Positions 33,521-43,194 of a DNA stretch of 43,194 bases are shown piece by piece. Each line of letters opens with the position of its first letter. Positions within the stretch are counted from its first letter, which is position 1. The translations under genes were made by a program, and so were the position numbers. The notes beneath the pieces were generated by a model. That model was not told the DNA's origin. It searched no databases and saw only the letters and a list, made by a program, of their open reading frames with translations. This stretch comes from a virus: the IMG/VR virus record IMGVR_UViG_3300044641_002409, positions 1 through 43,194 of that record; one strand, written 5' to 3'.

Positions 33521-36500
33521 TTATTCTTGTTTGTATTCTAATGCTGGTAGCTCTCCAGATAGTAAGGTATTTATATCCTTCTTACTCATTCCGGCATCTT
33601 CTTTTAGAGAGTTTACAAGAGATTCATAATCAACTCCTAATCTCTCAGCTGAGTCATAAGCTCCAAGTATCTCTTTGTAGATCTTATCAAGTGACCTTTG
33701 AGAGTCATCATATGCCTTATCTACATCCTCTTGAGTTGCTTTCTCACTGTAGTATTTAGAGTTATAGATTCTCTTAGCGTCCTTAATTCTGTCCGATAGC
33801 TCAGCCATCTTAAATGAGAACTGCTTATCAACCTCAACGTCATAGATTCGGTATCCAGTTAGATTAGCTGCAAGCTCAGCCACTTTATTTTCAGCTTTAG
33901 CTCCTCTTCTTATTGACGATACTGTACCAGGTTCAGCAATACTATATATGTAACTTGTTATATCTCTTGTCTTATTAAATGTATTATCTGCCGGGTTCCA
34001 AATCTGATTACCATACTTATCAATGTTATTGTATAAGTTATTTACTGCTTCAACGCTCATCTCTGTTCCTAAGAATGGTTGAACGGCTGCAAGTAAACCA
34101 TCAATAAATTTCTTTTCAGTTGTCTCTCCATTCAAGAATGCATTCATTGCCTTTCTTAATCCTCCATGTGGATCAGCTGAACTAAAGTCGATGTACTTTA
34201 TCTTACCATCACCAGCAGAAAGAACAATAAGATCCGAATCTTTAGACCATTCCGGTATGAACTTACGAATGTCTTTATCTTTTTCTTTCTCATCGTCATC
34301 ATCTCCCAAAGCACCCATAATACCAGTTAATCCGGTTCCTGCAGCCATTCCTACGGCTGATATTATAGCACTCTTAGCAGTTAGATAGGTAGATGCTCCA
34401 ACCAATCGTTTAGCACCTATCTTTTTAATCTCAGGGTTATCTGACTTAAGTTCTTCTGTTGCCAATGCAAATGTATTATACAATGTACGATATGCCTCTG
34501 CCTGGAATGATATGAAGTTACCAAGTACGTATGACTTACTTATCAACTTAATGGCAGCAGGAATTCTATCGTAAGAAGGATATGTGTTTTTTACATTTTC
34601 TACTGCTACTTTTTTAACTTCCTCTAACTCATCTGGAGTTAGTTTAGATTTATCATTGCCATATAATGCTTCAGCATATCTTGACAACTCCATCTCGTAT
34701 CCAATGATTTTAAAGAAATCATCCTCAGCCTGATACCAATCCTCAACTCCTTTTTTGAATTTAAGTGCTCTTCTTTTAGCTATTCCAAGTTTTCCAGCAT
34801 CGTGCATTGATACACGTTTTGCTAGTGCAATATCGAAGTTTGCATCTTTAAACATGTCACGAATCTCATTAAGACCTGCAGATTGGTTTACAACACCTGC
34901 CTTAATGTATTCAGCCATCTTATTTTTAAGCTCTTCTTTATTACCTTTGAATAATTCGTTTCGAATAACTGAGAATGAGTTTGCAACCTCTTTAGGAGAT
35001 ATATGTCCGTTCATCCACATGAATCCGATGTTACCAAAGAAGTTTTTAAAGTGAGTACCAACAGATGCAATAGTTTTAGAGTATTTAACAGCAGACTGTA
35101 TCTTTATAAGCGTCTTAATCCATCCCTGTAGATCTTTGCTATTGAACTCATTCTCAAATGCCTTAGCAATCTCTTTAGTTGTCATAAGACCGTTCAATGG
35201 AGCCATTACCTCAGATTTATCTGCAGCTATCTTAGTATCGAACTCTTTAGGACGATTGACATCATTCTCTTCAAAGAAGTATGTACCAAGTCCCTCCTTT
35301 TTAATTTGTGATAGGAAGTTATGCTTAGCTGCCAAGTTAGCAAGCTTCATAACTGTCTCAGCATATGTAAGTGCTGGATCTGAGTACTCACCCATCAACG
35401 CTCTGATTTCAAAAGGTATATCCTGTCTTTCTTTAAGTATAGATAGATCCTTTGATCCAAGCTTAGATGATGAGAAGAATCGGCTATTTTCAGGACGATC
35501 AATTATCTTGTTTATCTCCTCGTCAACCAATCTTTCAAGTTCGAACTCTACAGTCTCACCTGTTTTTTGAGCGATCTCTTCAGCCCATGATCTATATTGA
35601 GATCTTAAGAAGTTTTTAGCTGTCTGTACAATATCATCTTGAACCTCATCTTTCCAATTCTTTCTATCAAATACAGCATAGGATCTTGTAAGATATGATC
35701 CTATATTATCCATTATTGTTTGAGCCATATCCTCATCAACAACTCCGGAATCAATAAGCATTTTAGATAGACCATCGATCTGGTTACGCATGGATCTTGC
35801 AAGAATCTTGAAGTCTTCAGGAAGATCTACATTTTGATCTCCTCTAAGATATGCATCAAAGTTTTTCAATAGCTCCTCCTTATCTCCATCGTACTTAGAG
35901 TACATTCTACTAAACTTATCCGTATTCTTATCAACTAAGAACAACTGGTGCGCAATAGACGCATTCATTAACTCCTTGTATCTGAATACAGATCTTGGTA
36001 GGAATCCTCTTGATGATAATGCTTTCTTTCTGAATGACTTAAATGATGACTTAATACTATTCTTTCTTGTATCATTATTAGCTAAAAATACATCCTCAAT
36101 ACTTAAGTTATAGTTAATTATTGCGTTATTTGCCTGACGGAATGTGTATCCATTATTTCTAAGGTACTGAACTATAGCTGCATCAGAATATCCTGCATCC
36201 TTAGCCTTCTTAACAATTTTAGCTACAGTGTTGTCCTTCTGCTTTCTTATCGTCTGATCCATTGAGTCAACCTCTGACTTAATCTCCTCAGCAGTAGGTA
36301 TAATCTTAGTAATACTTCTTGGGCTTCTCTCGAAGTTTATAGATCCAGAACCTCCGTCACCCTTAAACTCGATGTTAGGGCCGTCAATAGCAGTAACCTT
36401 AGCCTTCATTCCATACACCATCACATCGTCACCAATCTTATATCCTTCAGCCTCTCTTGGCTTGAACTCGATGTTTCCTTCAATAGGTGTCAACTCCTTA

Positions 36501-39500
36501 GTAGTCTGTGCTCTGAACTCGTTGTTTCTCCACTTAGAGATCAACATGTCGTAACCATTATCGTTCGCCACCTTAGCGATCCATGCCGCCTGGTAGTTAG
36601 GATTGAATGCCTGTCCTGGACGAACCTTCTCGAACTCCTTCTTAGCTTGATCATAGAAGTTCTCTGAGTCCTCCTGTAGGTAGTACACCTTATCTTTAGG
36701 TACAACGACAGTGTGCAACACTGGTCCTACACCCGGTTCAGCCTGATCTGCCATCGTGTAGTACTGAGCTACACCACCAACAGAGCTTAGTGCTGACGCT
36801 TCGTCCTTACCTGTGATGATATTGTCTCCAGATCGAGGCTTGATCGTCTCTCTCTGTTGTTTTGAGTAGTGATGGAACACTATGTTTCCGTTCTTATCTT
36901 CAGTCAGTTTATCAGACACCTCTTTAGGAAGGGCTTTCTGCTTGCGGATGGATGGTTTTCTTCCTGTTTCAGATGTATCTGGCATCCTTACTGGTGTAGC
37001 CTTATCTGATCTTCTTCCTACTTTAAAGAAAGGATTAGGTACGTTCCATTCTTCAGCCATATCTCTAACAGAATTAAATGTTGAAGGTATGCCTATATTC
37101 TTACCAAATAAAACAACAGGATATGATGTGTGAGTTAAGCTATCATCTATAGTTCTAATCTCAACACCCATTTCTTTTGCTCTTTGAGATTCCCTTTTTG
37201 ATACAGGAACAGTACTATCTATACCTATGACATCTAGTTTTGGATCTAAATACTTAACTATATCATGAGTTTCAGCTTCTTTTGTGTACTGCTCTGTAGT
37301 CTCATTATAGTACTCACTAAGAGTAGGTATACCAGATTCCAACCATGTTACAACATAAGGTTTTGTTGAAGAAGTTATTTTTAGATTTGCTTTAGATGGT
37401 ATAATTGTAGCATTAAATTTACCTCTTCTTTCAAATGATACATTAGATATTCTATTAAAGAATTCATTAAGTGAGTTAAAGTCATTAGATGTAAAATCTA
37501 AAGAACTTTCAGCACTTTGACCTTTCTTTGTTGAAGCGTATGAATCAACTGCTTCTTTAAGCATACTAACAGCTTGTTGCTCTGTTATTAATCCATCTTT
37601 TACTGCTTGAGCTATAACTCCATCCTCTGGAGAATAAAAATCTCTTTCTGTTGTTTTATTTCCAAGGTGTCCTGTTTCTTTATTTTGAAGTGTTACTCCT
37701 ACGACAGCATTTTCTCCAGCTGTTTTATTTCTAGATCTTACGCCTTGTATAAGGTTTAATGCTTTTGTTACATTTGTGAATGCCGCAATAATACCATTCT
37801 TTTTTATTTCTTCTCTATAAGAAAATCCTGGGCCTCCTTCTCCTTCTCTTTTTATTATACTTCCAGAAACTCTGTTTTTTAGTTCATATGGTGAACTTGT
37901 AAAGTTATCGTAGTATACAATCTCTAATGGCTTACCTACTAAATTTTTTGGATCTATAATATCTGACTCTTTTATTACAGTATTTACAACCTTAGATTTT
38001 CTTACAGATGGAGTATCTACAACTGTTCCATTAGTATTTACATACTCGTTCTCAAAAAGATTACCATTATCTACATCATCTATTACCTTAACATCAGCCT
38101 CAGAAATAACTTTACCTTTAGAGACCTTACGAGCGATTGTATTGAGCATGTCATACACCTCGTTGCGATTGAAAGGTTCAAGACCGAACATGTCAGCAAG
38201 TTTATTCAACCATCGAGTGATTATATCCTTTACAGATGTAGGAGCCTTTTCATAATACTCAGCTAAAGCTCCTACAAGCTCAGCTAATTTTTCTTCATTC
38301 TGTATATTTTCCTCGTATCCAGATGCGAAATCCTCTAAATATTTTTTTAGTTTTGGATTATCATCAATTTTAGATGCGATAGCATTGATCATTCGTTTAG
38401 TTACAGCAGCTGCATTTGGCTCACCAATTCTATTAATTAATACAGCGTGGAATAATTCATGAGCTACAGTTCTTCTATTTGCATAATCTAAGTTTACATG
38501 AATAGTATTTGTAGAAGAATCAAATAAACCACCAATTTTTTCATCTCTACCTTCACCTGTCGCTCTTACAAAAGAATCATTGTTTTCATGAACGACAAAC
38601 TTCACGTTAGGAAGAATCTTAGATAGAGCCTTAGCTGCTCTGGCAACAATCTTAGCTGCCTTCTTGTTTGATAGTTTCTCTACATTCTGATCGATCTCTT
38701 GATCTGTAGATCCTAAGAACTGACCTAATGACTCTACTTCGGTCTGTATATTTTCACCAGTTCCTCCTGTATCTATTTCTACACCATTCTCAAGATCAAA
38801 TATTGCCTTTTGATTATACCTAATAGCTAAATCAATTGCATCCTGTTTATTTTCTTTTCTTGTTGAAATATCGATATAAGTCTTACCAGAAGATTGATCG
38901 AACCATGTTCCTATGAAGTTTTCAGGATCACTTAATAGATCCTTGTTATCCTCTCTAAATGCATCCAGATCTTGCTCTGTTATATCCTTACCGTCAACGA
39001 TCATCGTTCGGTCCGGATGAACTGATACAGAGAATCCTGGCTTACCGAATAGATCCTCTCCTGTCTGGCTTATGGACGAACCTCCCTGTTCGTTGTGTGT
39101 ACTTACTGTTTTTTGTTTTGAAGCTTGTACAGTATCTGGAGTTACTTCATTCAATCCTTTATTTTGAATTTCTTGTAACTTTCTATTTATTACGTTAGCA
39201 GCATCTTGTTCTGTAAATCCATCAGACTCAAACTCTTCTTTAACTGAACCTAACAATTCATTGAAGGAACCTCCTTGATCTGTATAAGCTCTTACTGATT
39301 CCCTTAATTTTAATGCATCGGCATACAAAGTTGATGGATTTCCAAAGAAAGCATCTTTAAAATCTTTTTTAGCCTCTTCTTTACTTACTTCATTTGAATA
39401 TTTTTCTGCAACTTGTTTTGTTTGTCTAGCATCAGATTTATCAATATAAGAACCAAACCCATTAGGCATTTCTTTATCCTTAACTAATAAATCATCAATA

Positions 39501-42500
39501 ATATTATTAACTTCATTCAAAGGAGTATTTAATACAGATTGCCATTCTCTTTTTTCTAGTTCTTTATCAATCTCATTAAATTCTTTTCTATCCTCTTCTT
39601 TTGTTGATGGTTCAATTTCAAATTGTCTTTTCTCTAATTCATCAATTGACATATTTTTAATGTCAATAGTTATAGGACTTACTTTTTCTTCTTCGCTTGG
39701 CTGTAAGCGATCGCCAAGATTTGTGCCCGGCTGCGTGGTTTCCCGTTGGCCCCCTTCGCCTTGCCCGACTTCTTGTTGTCCGCCATTAGTTCCTTCACGT
39801 TGAACGATACCGCCTTCTGTACCGACTTCTTGCTCTGCGATGTTGCTTTTTTTAGTGGCATCTTCTGAGATTTTAGTTAGTTGTGTATTTATTTCAGAGA
39901 TTCTGGCTCTCTGTGCAGCCGTCAGACTTTCGTCCTTACCTTCGATTTCTTTTTGTAGTTTGTTTCGCTCTGTTATAAGACCTACAGATTCTTTTAGATC
40001 TTTACCAGTAATGTTATCAGGTATACCTTTAAATGTAGACTCAAGCTCATTTACTGCATTAAGCTGTGCTTCAGCCTCAGATTTAGTCATCTTGCCAGTG
40101 AGCATGTTTGTCTTAAGCTTAGCAACAAACATCTTTTTTACTTCTGAGTCTTCAGATAGTCCTTTCAAGAACTCTACATCCTTTTCATTATATAGGCTTA
40201 TACCACCTCTAAATATTCTTTCAGCACCAGTACTAAGTGATGTTAATGCAAAACCACCTACAGCCTCAGCAGCAGCATCTTTTGCAACTTGTGATACTCC
40301 AGCCATAAATGAATCAGGTGTATCAAAGTATTCACCTTGAGTTAATTCTTCTGCTGTCTTTCCATCATTAGCTTCTTTTATTGTATTATACAATCCTTTT
40401 AGCCCTATATCAAGAGCAGCAGATTGTAATGCTCCTGTTTCTGCTTCAGCTAATGTACCTCCTACAACACGTATACCAAATTTAGCTATATTAGATTTTA
40501 TCTCTTTATTTATTACATTTTCTATAACTTCTTTTGATGCGTCTCCTCCTATTTTTTTAACTGCTCCAACTATTGATTTTGTTATCAATGATTTAACCAA
40601 AGGATTTTTAGACATTGCAGTTGTAATACCAAAATTTTCTAATATACCCATGCCTATAGCATAAGGCAGAGCAACAGAAGCTCTTTCTTTAGCTGTAGTT
40701 GTTTCAAAGTCAGAATCTTTAAGCATTTCTTCCTCTATGGAACTGTATGCCTGAGCACTTAGAGCGGACATTCTTGAAATTGCACCTCCAGGCATTATCA
40801 TTCCTGGCAATGACTGAGCCACTCCAGCAAATGCTTGCTCAAAAAATCCTCTATCTTTTGACTCTGCATACTCCTTAGTAGTACCAGAAGTACCAAATGC
40901 TTCTATTGCTTTCTTTCTTCCTTCTTCTATCCTAGCTAGTGAATTCTTATTTATTATATATTGTTCAATTTCTTGCTTGTTGTATCCTTTATTTTCAAGT
41001 CTTTTCTTTTCTTCTGGATCTAATGTCTCATATTTATCATTAACTAATGACTCAGCTTTTCTCATTCCAGATATTAATGGACTTTGTTCAAATATCTGAT
41101 CTACTCCTGTAACAAAGCTATTAAGCATGTTCCCAAGAAAACTTCCTGTTTTTTCTTTATCAATTAAATATTTACCAGCAACTGTCTGAAGCTTATTCAT
41201 ATCTGAAACTACTTTATCTCTTTCAGATTTAATTTCTTGTCTTCTGCTATCTAAATATTCTGCACGTGTATTTATGCTATTTGCTAAAGACTCATATTCT
41301 TCTTGACTAATACTTCCGGATTTAACTCTTTGATTTAAGTCTTCCTTATCTTTATTAAACTGATAAATTGCAGCATCTAATTTTTTATAAGATTTAGCTA
41401 CATCACTTAACTGTATATTATAATTATCTGCTTGTTTATTTATTAATTTATCAGATAGATATGTATCTATTTTAGCTTTTATTTCTTTTTTTTCTTCAGA
41501 TGTTTTTGCATTCTTTAAATCATAATATAATTGACCTACTTTTTCTGAATGTTCTTTTGACTTTTGATCTAATCTATCTTTGTATACCTTGTATGCATTT
41601 GAGTTATAATATTCAGATATTTCTTTTTTAATTTTTATCTTTTCTTCTGGGGATGCACCAAACAATCTTTGATTAAATTCTTCTTTATTATTTTTTATTT
41701 GCTCTTCTAACTCATCATAACTTAATGATTTTAAATCATTAACATATTCATCTGATTTTCTATATTGTCTCCATTGTTTAGCTGCTTGTTCTTCCTGATC
41801 TGGAGTTAAATTAGGATTAAATAAATAATTACTAAGTCCTTTTAGTTTTTGACCAACAACAGTTTGAGCAGATTTATTTCCTTCAAGAAATGATTTAAGT
41901 TTTAAGGCCTCATCAGGATTTGCTTCATCTAATCCTACCTCGATAGTATTTCCGTTTTTAGATGTTACCTTAACATAGTCAGTTCCTAATCCAGACTGTT
42001 CGAAAGTAAATCCTAACTTACCGTATTGACGTTGAAGGTATGGAACTACCTTCTCTTCTGTTTTAGAAATAAGTTTAGAGTTTATATCTGTGAACTGAGG
42101 TCCTTTTTCTTCAATCTGTACAGCAGTAGGAACTTTTACATTCTTACCATAATACTTGTTAAGATATGATACAGCACCTTCATCACCTACATCCTGCCAT
42201 TTAGTAGAGTTAGGAACTAATCTCTGCCATTTGTTATTTACGACTCTATACTGGTTTTCCTCTTTTGTAGGAAGCCCAGTAAATATCTCAGCTTGCTTCG
42301 TACCAGAAGAAACCGAAGGCTTTTGACCTTTCTGAGGAGGCGTAACCGATGAAGTATTTTCCGGCTTTTGTTCGGATTGTAATTCCGTAGTTCCTTTTTT
42401 TTTTACGTATCCTAACTTAGCTCTGAATGAATCGAAGTCAACATCATTATGAAATGTGCTATCGTTCTGTCCGATCCAATCGTACATATTTTTAGAATAT

Positions 42501-42607
42501 CCTACATCTGACATTTTAGATTTGAACTCGTCAACACTAACGTCATTCTTAAAAGTCGGATCAATTCCGGCTATGTAATCATACAATTTTGAAGTATATC
42601 CAGGCAT
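33521..42607 (-). CDS. Giant polyvalent virion protein with metallopeptidase motif (3,028 aa)
   Basis: One uninterrupted 3,028-codon frame. The N-terminus has two copies of a ~35-residue unit (YTSKLYDYIAGIDPTFKNDV and YSKNMYDWIGQNDSTFHNDV). Long charged coiled-coil regions follow (about 240-490), then a Gly/Ala-rich part (about 590-830). A metallopeptidase-type HELFHAVL lies at about 1383-1390, preceded by an IHVNLDYANRRTVA strand. A FHHYSKQQRETIKP domain is at about 1908-2040. The C-terminal ~900 residues resemble large-polyvalent-protein domains (LPD38 type): SVGTHFKNFFGNIGFMW and a hydrophobic segment near 2740-2765. Such proteins are usually packaged and injected with phage DNA. No polymerase motif was found. 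AT and GC content vary along the gene, a sign of mosaic assembly. Confidence 0.85.
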   Translation of the reverse strand: MPGYTSKLYDYIAGIDPTFKNDVSVDEFKSKMSDVGYSKNMYDWIGQNDSTFHNDVDFDSFRAKLGYVKKKGTTELQSEQKPENTSSVTPPQKGQKPSVSSGTKQAEIFTGLPTKEENQYRVVNNKWQRLVPNSTKWQDVGDEGAVSYLNKYYGKNVKVPTAVQIEEKGPQFTDINSKLISKTEEKVVPYLQRQYGKLGFTFEQSGLGTDYVKVTSKNGNTIEVGLDEANPDEALKLKSFLEGNKSAQTVVGQKLKGLSNYLFNPNLTPDQEEQAAKQWRQYRKSDEYVNDLKSLSYDELEEQIKNNKEEFNQRLFGASPEEKIKIKKEISEYYNSNAYKVYKDRLDQKSKEHSEKVGQLYYDLKNAKTSEEKKEIKAKIDTYLSDKLINKQADNYNIQLSDVAKSYKKLDAAIYQFNKDKEDLNQRVKSGSISQEEYESLANSINTRAEYLDSRRQEIKSERDKVVSDMNKLQTVAGKYLIDKEKTGSFLGNMLNSFVTGVDQIFEQSPLISGMRKAESLVNDKYETLDPEEKKRLENKGYNKQEIEQYIINKNSLARIEEGRKKAIEAFGTSGTTKEYAESKDRGFFEQAFAGVAQSLPGMIMPGGAISRMSALSAQAYSSIEEEMLKDSDFETTTAKERASVALPYAIGMGILENFGITTAMSKNPLVKSLITKSIVGAVKKIGGDASKEVIENVINKEIKSNIAKFGIRVVGGTLAEAETGALQSAALDIGLKGLYNTIKEANDGKTAEELTQGEYFDTPDSFMAGVSQVAKDAAAEAVGGFALTSLSTGAERIFRGGISLYNEKDVEFLKGLSEDSEVKKMFVAKLKTNMLTGKMTKSEAEAQLNAVNELESTFKGIPDNITGKDLKESVGLITERNKLQKEIEGKDESLTAAQRARISEINTQLTKISEDATKKSNIAEQEVGTEGGIVQREGTNGGQQEVGQGEGGQRETTQPGTNLGDRLQPSEEEKVSPITIDIKNMSIDELEKRQFEIEPSTKEEDRKEFNEIDKELEKREWQSVLNTPLNEVNNIIDDLLVKDKEMPNGFGSYIDKSDARQTKQVAEKYSNEVSKEEAKKDFKDAFFGNPSTLYADALKLRESVRAYTDQGGSFNELLGSVKEEFESDGFTEQDAANVINRKLQEIQNKGLNEVTPDTVQASKQKTVSTHNEQGGSSISQTGEDLFGKPGFSVSVHPDRTMIVDGKDITEQDLDAFREDNKDLLSDPENFIGTWFDQSSGKTYIDISTRKENKQDAIDLAIRYNQKAIFDLENGVEIDTGGTGENIQTEVESLGQFLGSTDQEIDQNVEKLSNKKAAKIVARAAKALSKILPNVKFVVHENNDSFVRATGEGRDEKIGGLFDSSTNTIHVNLDYANRRTVAHELFHAVLINRIGEPNAAAVTKRMINAIASKIDDNPKLKKYLEDFASGYEENIQNEEKLAELVGALAEYYEKAPTSVKDIITRWLNKLADMFGLEPFNRNEVYDMLNTIARKVSKGKVISEADVKVIDDVDNGNLFENEYVNTNGTVVDTPSVRKSKVVNTVIKESDIIDPKNLVGKPLEIVYYDNFTSSPYELKNRVSGSIIKREGEGGPGFSYREEIKKNGIIAAFTNVTKALNLIQGVRSRNKTAGENAVVGVTLQNKETGHLGNKTTERDFYSPEDGVIAQAVKDGLITEQQAVSMLKEAVDSYASTKKGQSAESSLDFTSNDFNSLNEFFNRISNVSFERRGKFNATIIPSKANLKITSSTKPYVVTWLESGIPTLSEYYNETTEQYTKEAETHDIVKYLDPKLDVIGIDSTVPVSKRESQRAKEMGVEIRTIDDSLTHTSYPVVLFGKNIGIPSTFNSVRDMAEEWNVPNPFFKVGRRSDKATPVRMPDTSETGRKPSIRKQKALPKEVSDKLTEDKNGNIVFHHYSKQQRETIKPRSGDNIITGKDEASALSSVGGVAQYYTMADQAEPGVGPVLHTVVVPKDKVYYLQEDSENFYDQAKKEFEKVRPGQAFNPNYQAAWIAKVANDNGYDMLISKWRNNEFRAQTTKELTPIEGNIEFKPREAEGYKIGDDVMVYGMKAKVTAIDGPNIEFKGDGGSGSINFERSPRSITKIIPTAEEIKSEVDSMDQTIRKQKDNTVAKIVKKAKDAGYSDAAIVQYLRNNGYTFRQANNAIINYNLSIEDVFLANNDTRKNSIKSSFKSFRKKALSSRGFLPRSVFRYKELMNASIAHQLFLVDKNTDKFSRMYSKYDGDKEELLKNFDAYLRGDQNVDLPEDFKILARSMRNQIDGLSKMLIDSGVVDEDMAQTIMDNIGSYLTRSYAVFDRKNWKDEVQDDIVQTAKNFLRSQYRSWAEEIAQKTGETVEFELERLVDEEINKIIDRPENSRFFSSSKLGSKDLSILKERQDIPFEIRALMGEYSDPALTYAETVMKLANLAAKHNFLSQIKKEGLGTYFFEENDVNRPKEFDTKIAADKSEVMAPLNGLMTTKEIAKAFENEFNSKDLQGWIKTLIKIQSAVKYSKTIASVGTHFKNFFGNIGFMWMNGHISPKEVANSFSVIRNELFKGNKEELKNKMAEYIKAGVVNQSAGLNEIRDMFKDANFDIALAKRVSMHDAGKLGIAKRRALKFKKGVEDWYQAEDDFFKIIGYEMELSRYAEALYGNDKSKLTPDELEEVKKVAVENVKNTYPSYDRIPAAIKLISKSYVLGNFISFQAEAYRTLYNTFALATEELKSDNPEIKKIGAKRLVGASTYLTAKSAIISAVGMAAGTGLTGIMGALGDDDDEKEKDKDIRKFIPEWSKDSDLIVLSAGDGKIKYIDFSSADPHGGLRKAMNAFLNGETTEKKFIDGLLAAVQPFLGTEMSVEAVNNLYNNIDKYGNQIWNPADNTFNKTRDITSYIYSIAEPGTVSSIRRGAKAENKVAELAANLTGYRIYDVEVDKQFSFKMAELSDRIKDAKRIYNSKYYSEKATQEDVDKAYDDSQRSLDKIYKEILGAYDSAERLGVDYESLVNSLKEDAGMSKKDINTLLSGELPALEYKQE
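39679..39861 (-). CDS. Candidate nested gene inside the giant gene (60 aa)
   Basis: On the same strand as the giant gene but in another frame: MPLKKATSQSKKSVQKAVSF to ILAIAYSQAKKKK, ATG at 39861 and TAA at 39681-39679. It resembles a common small phage protein family of the plan MPLKKGxSxxxIxxNIxxMxxxGxPxxQAxAIAxxxAxKxxKK: Lys-rich start, a middle N-V-K-E-L-M helix and a final A-I-A-Y-S-x-A-K-K-K. The giant frame here is low-complexity Gly/Glu/Gln (GQGEGGQRETTQPG). Local GC content is distinctly higher than on either side. No Shine-Dalgarno site is seen, as is usual in this host group. Confidence 0.6.
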   Translation of the reverse strand: MPLKKATSQSKKSVQKAVSFNVKELMADNKKSGKAKGANGKPRSRAQILAIAYSQAKKKK

Positions 42608-42613
42608 ATTTTA

Positions 42614-43194
42614 TTATCTTGGTGCTTTGCTTGTTGTTACTGTTTCAACTCCTTTAGATTTATTAGATCTATATATATCTCTTTGTCTTTTAGCTTCTGC
42701 TATTGAATATGAACTTGATCCATAAAAATATGGATCTAATGATTGCAATGAGGTAGTCCAATCATGTATTACTTTTTCACTTCCAGGAATTGTTACTGTT
42801 TTTCCATTTACTCTTTTAGTGATTGGCTCTCCAGATCCTTCAACAACTCTATATCCTTTAGGCCCTGCCTCAACCTTATATTTTTTATTCATTAAAAGAG
42901 AAGTTAATTTATCAGTATCTGCACGTTCCCATCCATCAACTAGCTCTTCCCATTTTGTAATAGGTTTTTCTTTAGATTTATCATCACCGCTCTCCGGCTT
43001 GTAGTATGCCTGTGGGGTACCAGTTACTTTTCTGGCTAAAGATATCTCGATCTGCTCGTCAACACGTTTTCTCGCTCGTTCTATCTGTTCGTCAGTTAAT
43101 ACAGGAACAATAATACCATCAGGACCCATTTGTTCTTTTATTAATCTTATATCAATGCTATTTAATTCTTGCTTTCTGCTTTCTTCAATTTGAG
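42614..43194 (-). CDS. Virion-associated protein, 5' end cut by the window
   Basis: The frame is open through the right edge: in front of the internal ATG at 43129 it still codes for QIEESRKQELNSIDIRLIKE, so the gene starts beyond 43194. The visible ~193 residues are charged, with TDEQIERARKRVDEQIEISL and a C-terminus YRSNKSKGVETVTTSKAPR. No family recognised. Six bp separate it from the giant gene, so both are expressed together; a role as an internal or tail-tip virion protein is inferred. Confidence 0.6.
   Translation of the reverse strand, partial: QIEESRKQELNSIDIRLIKEQMGPDGIIVPVLTDEQIERARKRVDEQIEISLARKVTGTPQAYYKPESGDDKSKEKPITKWEELVDGWERADTDKLTSLLMNKKYKVEAGPKGYRVVEGSGEPITKRVNGKTVTIPGSEKVIHDWTTSLQSLDPYFYGSSSYSIAEAKRQRDIYRSNKSKGVETVTTSKAPR

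Noticed and set aside
33521-42607. Virion RNA polymerase of crAss-like type
   Set aside because: No DFDxD or similar polymerase active-site motif could be found; the recognisable parts are the HELFH motif and LPD-type C-terminus.

Overview
The window reads as part of the genome of a tailed double-stranded DNA phage (Caudoviricetes) that infects a member of the Bacteroidota. The phage call rests on a tail-fibre-like gene run, very tight packing of many small unknown genes with ATGA overlaps, a phage replication and recombination module, a membrane-anchored glucosaminidase lysin, free-standing homing endonucleases and a 3,028-residue polyvalent virion protein. The host call rests on repeated promoters of the form TTG-N20-TAnnTTTG (the Bacteroidota primary sigma-factor type), a DUF3127-type single-strand binding protein and a BT4734-like primase, both typical of Bacteroidota and their phages. 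No terminase, portal, capsid, tail tube or integrase is visible, so this is only part of the genome; both ends cut through genes.

Layout. (1) 1-5113, minus: small basic proteins and a run of tail-fibre or virion surface proteins. (2) 5157-5732, plus: one winged-helix-like gene. (3) 5674-9650, minus: a groEL-groES pair followed upstream by small accessory genes. (4) 9651-10376: non-coding, with phased CAGCAC/GTGCTG repeats around a hairpin. (5) 10377-10768, minus: two lysine-rich small proteins. (6) 10781-11494: the divergent control region, with an operator-like palindrome, a GC-rich low-complexity island and a rightward promoter. (7) 11495-14478, plus: small unknown genes, interrupted at 12941-13255 by a second copy of the GTGCTG/hairpin architecture. 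(8) 14462-16246: an RNA-rich stretch with a promoter-to-terminator structured RNA of about 390 nt, a second folded element, an HNH gene, an oversized tRNA-Leu-like gene and its terminator. (9) 16251-23244, plus: a DUF5856-like gene, the lysin, an array of tiny genes whose junctions share a near-identical 19-bp sequence, a paralogous family of MKTAVEWL-type small proteins, a stand-alone OmpR-like winged helix, a sigma-like factor and a DnaA-domain-IV-like protein. (10) 23278-33486, plus: replication and recombination (conserved recombination-associated protein, PD-(D/E)XK exonuclease, SSB, primase-helicase, SF2 helicase, VRR-NUC nuclease, metallophosphoesterase, NUMOD4-HNH-AP2 endonuclease). 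(11) A strong terminator at 33491-33514 separates this from 33521-43194, minus, which holds the giant polyvalent protein and a partial virion gene.

How it fits together. The rightward block is probably the early/middle region: it makes DNA-copying enzymes, regulators and many small host-directed or accessory proteins. The leftward blocks on either side are virion genes, with the chaperonin pair next to the tail-fibre genes, which fits a role in folding phage proteins. The giant protein carries a zinc-metallopeptidase motif and a large-polyvalent-protein type C-terminus and is probably packaged and ejected with the DNA. The points most worth a second look are the structured RNA at 14497-14887, the gene-cassette junction repeat at 17444-18483, a conserved-looking 60-codon gene nested in another frame inside the giant gene (39679-39861), the duplicated two-gene overlapping module (7942-8272 and 19786-20113), and the two repeat/hairpin regions flanking the divergent control region.
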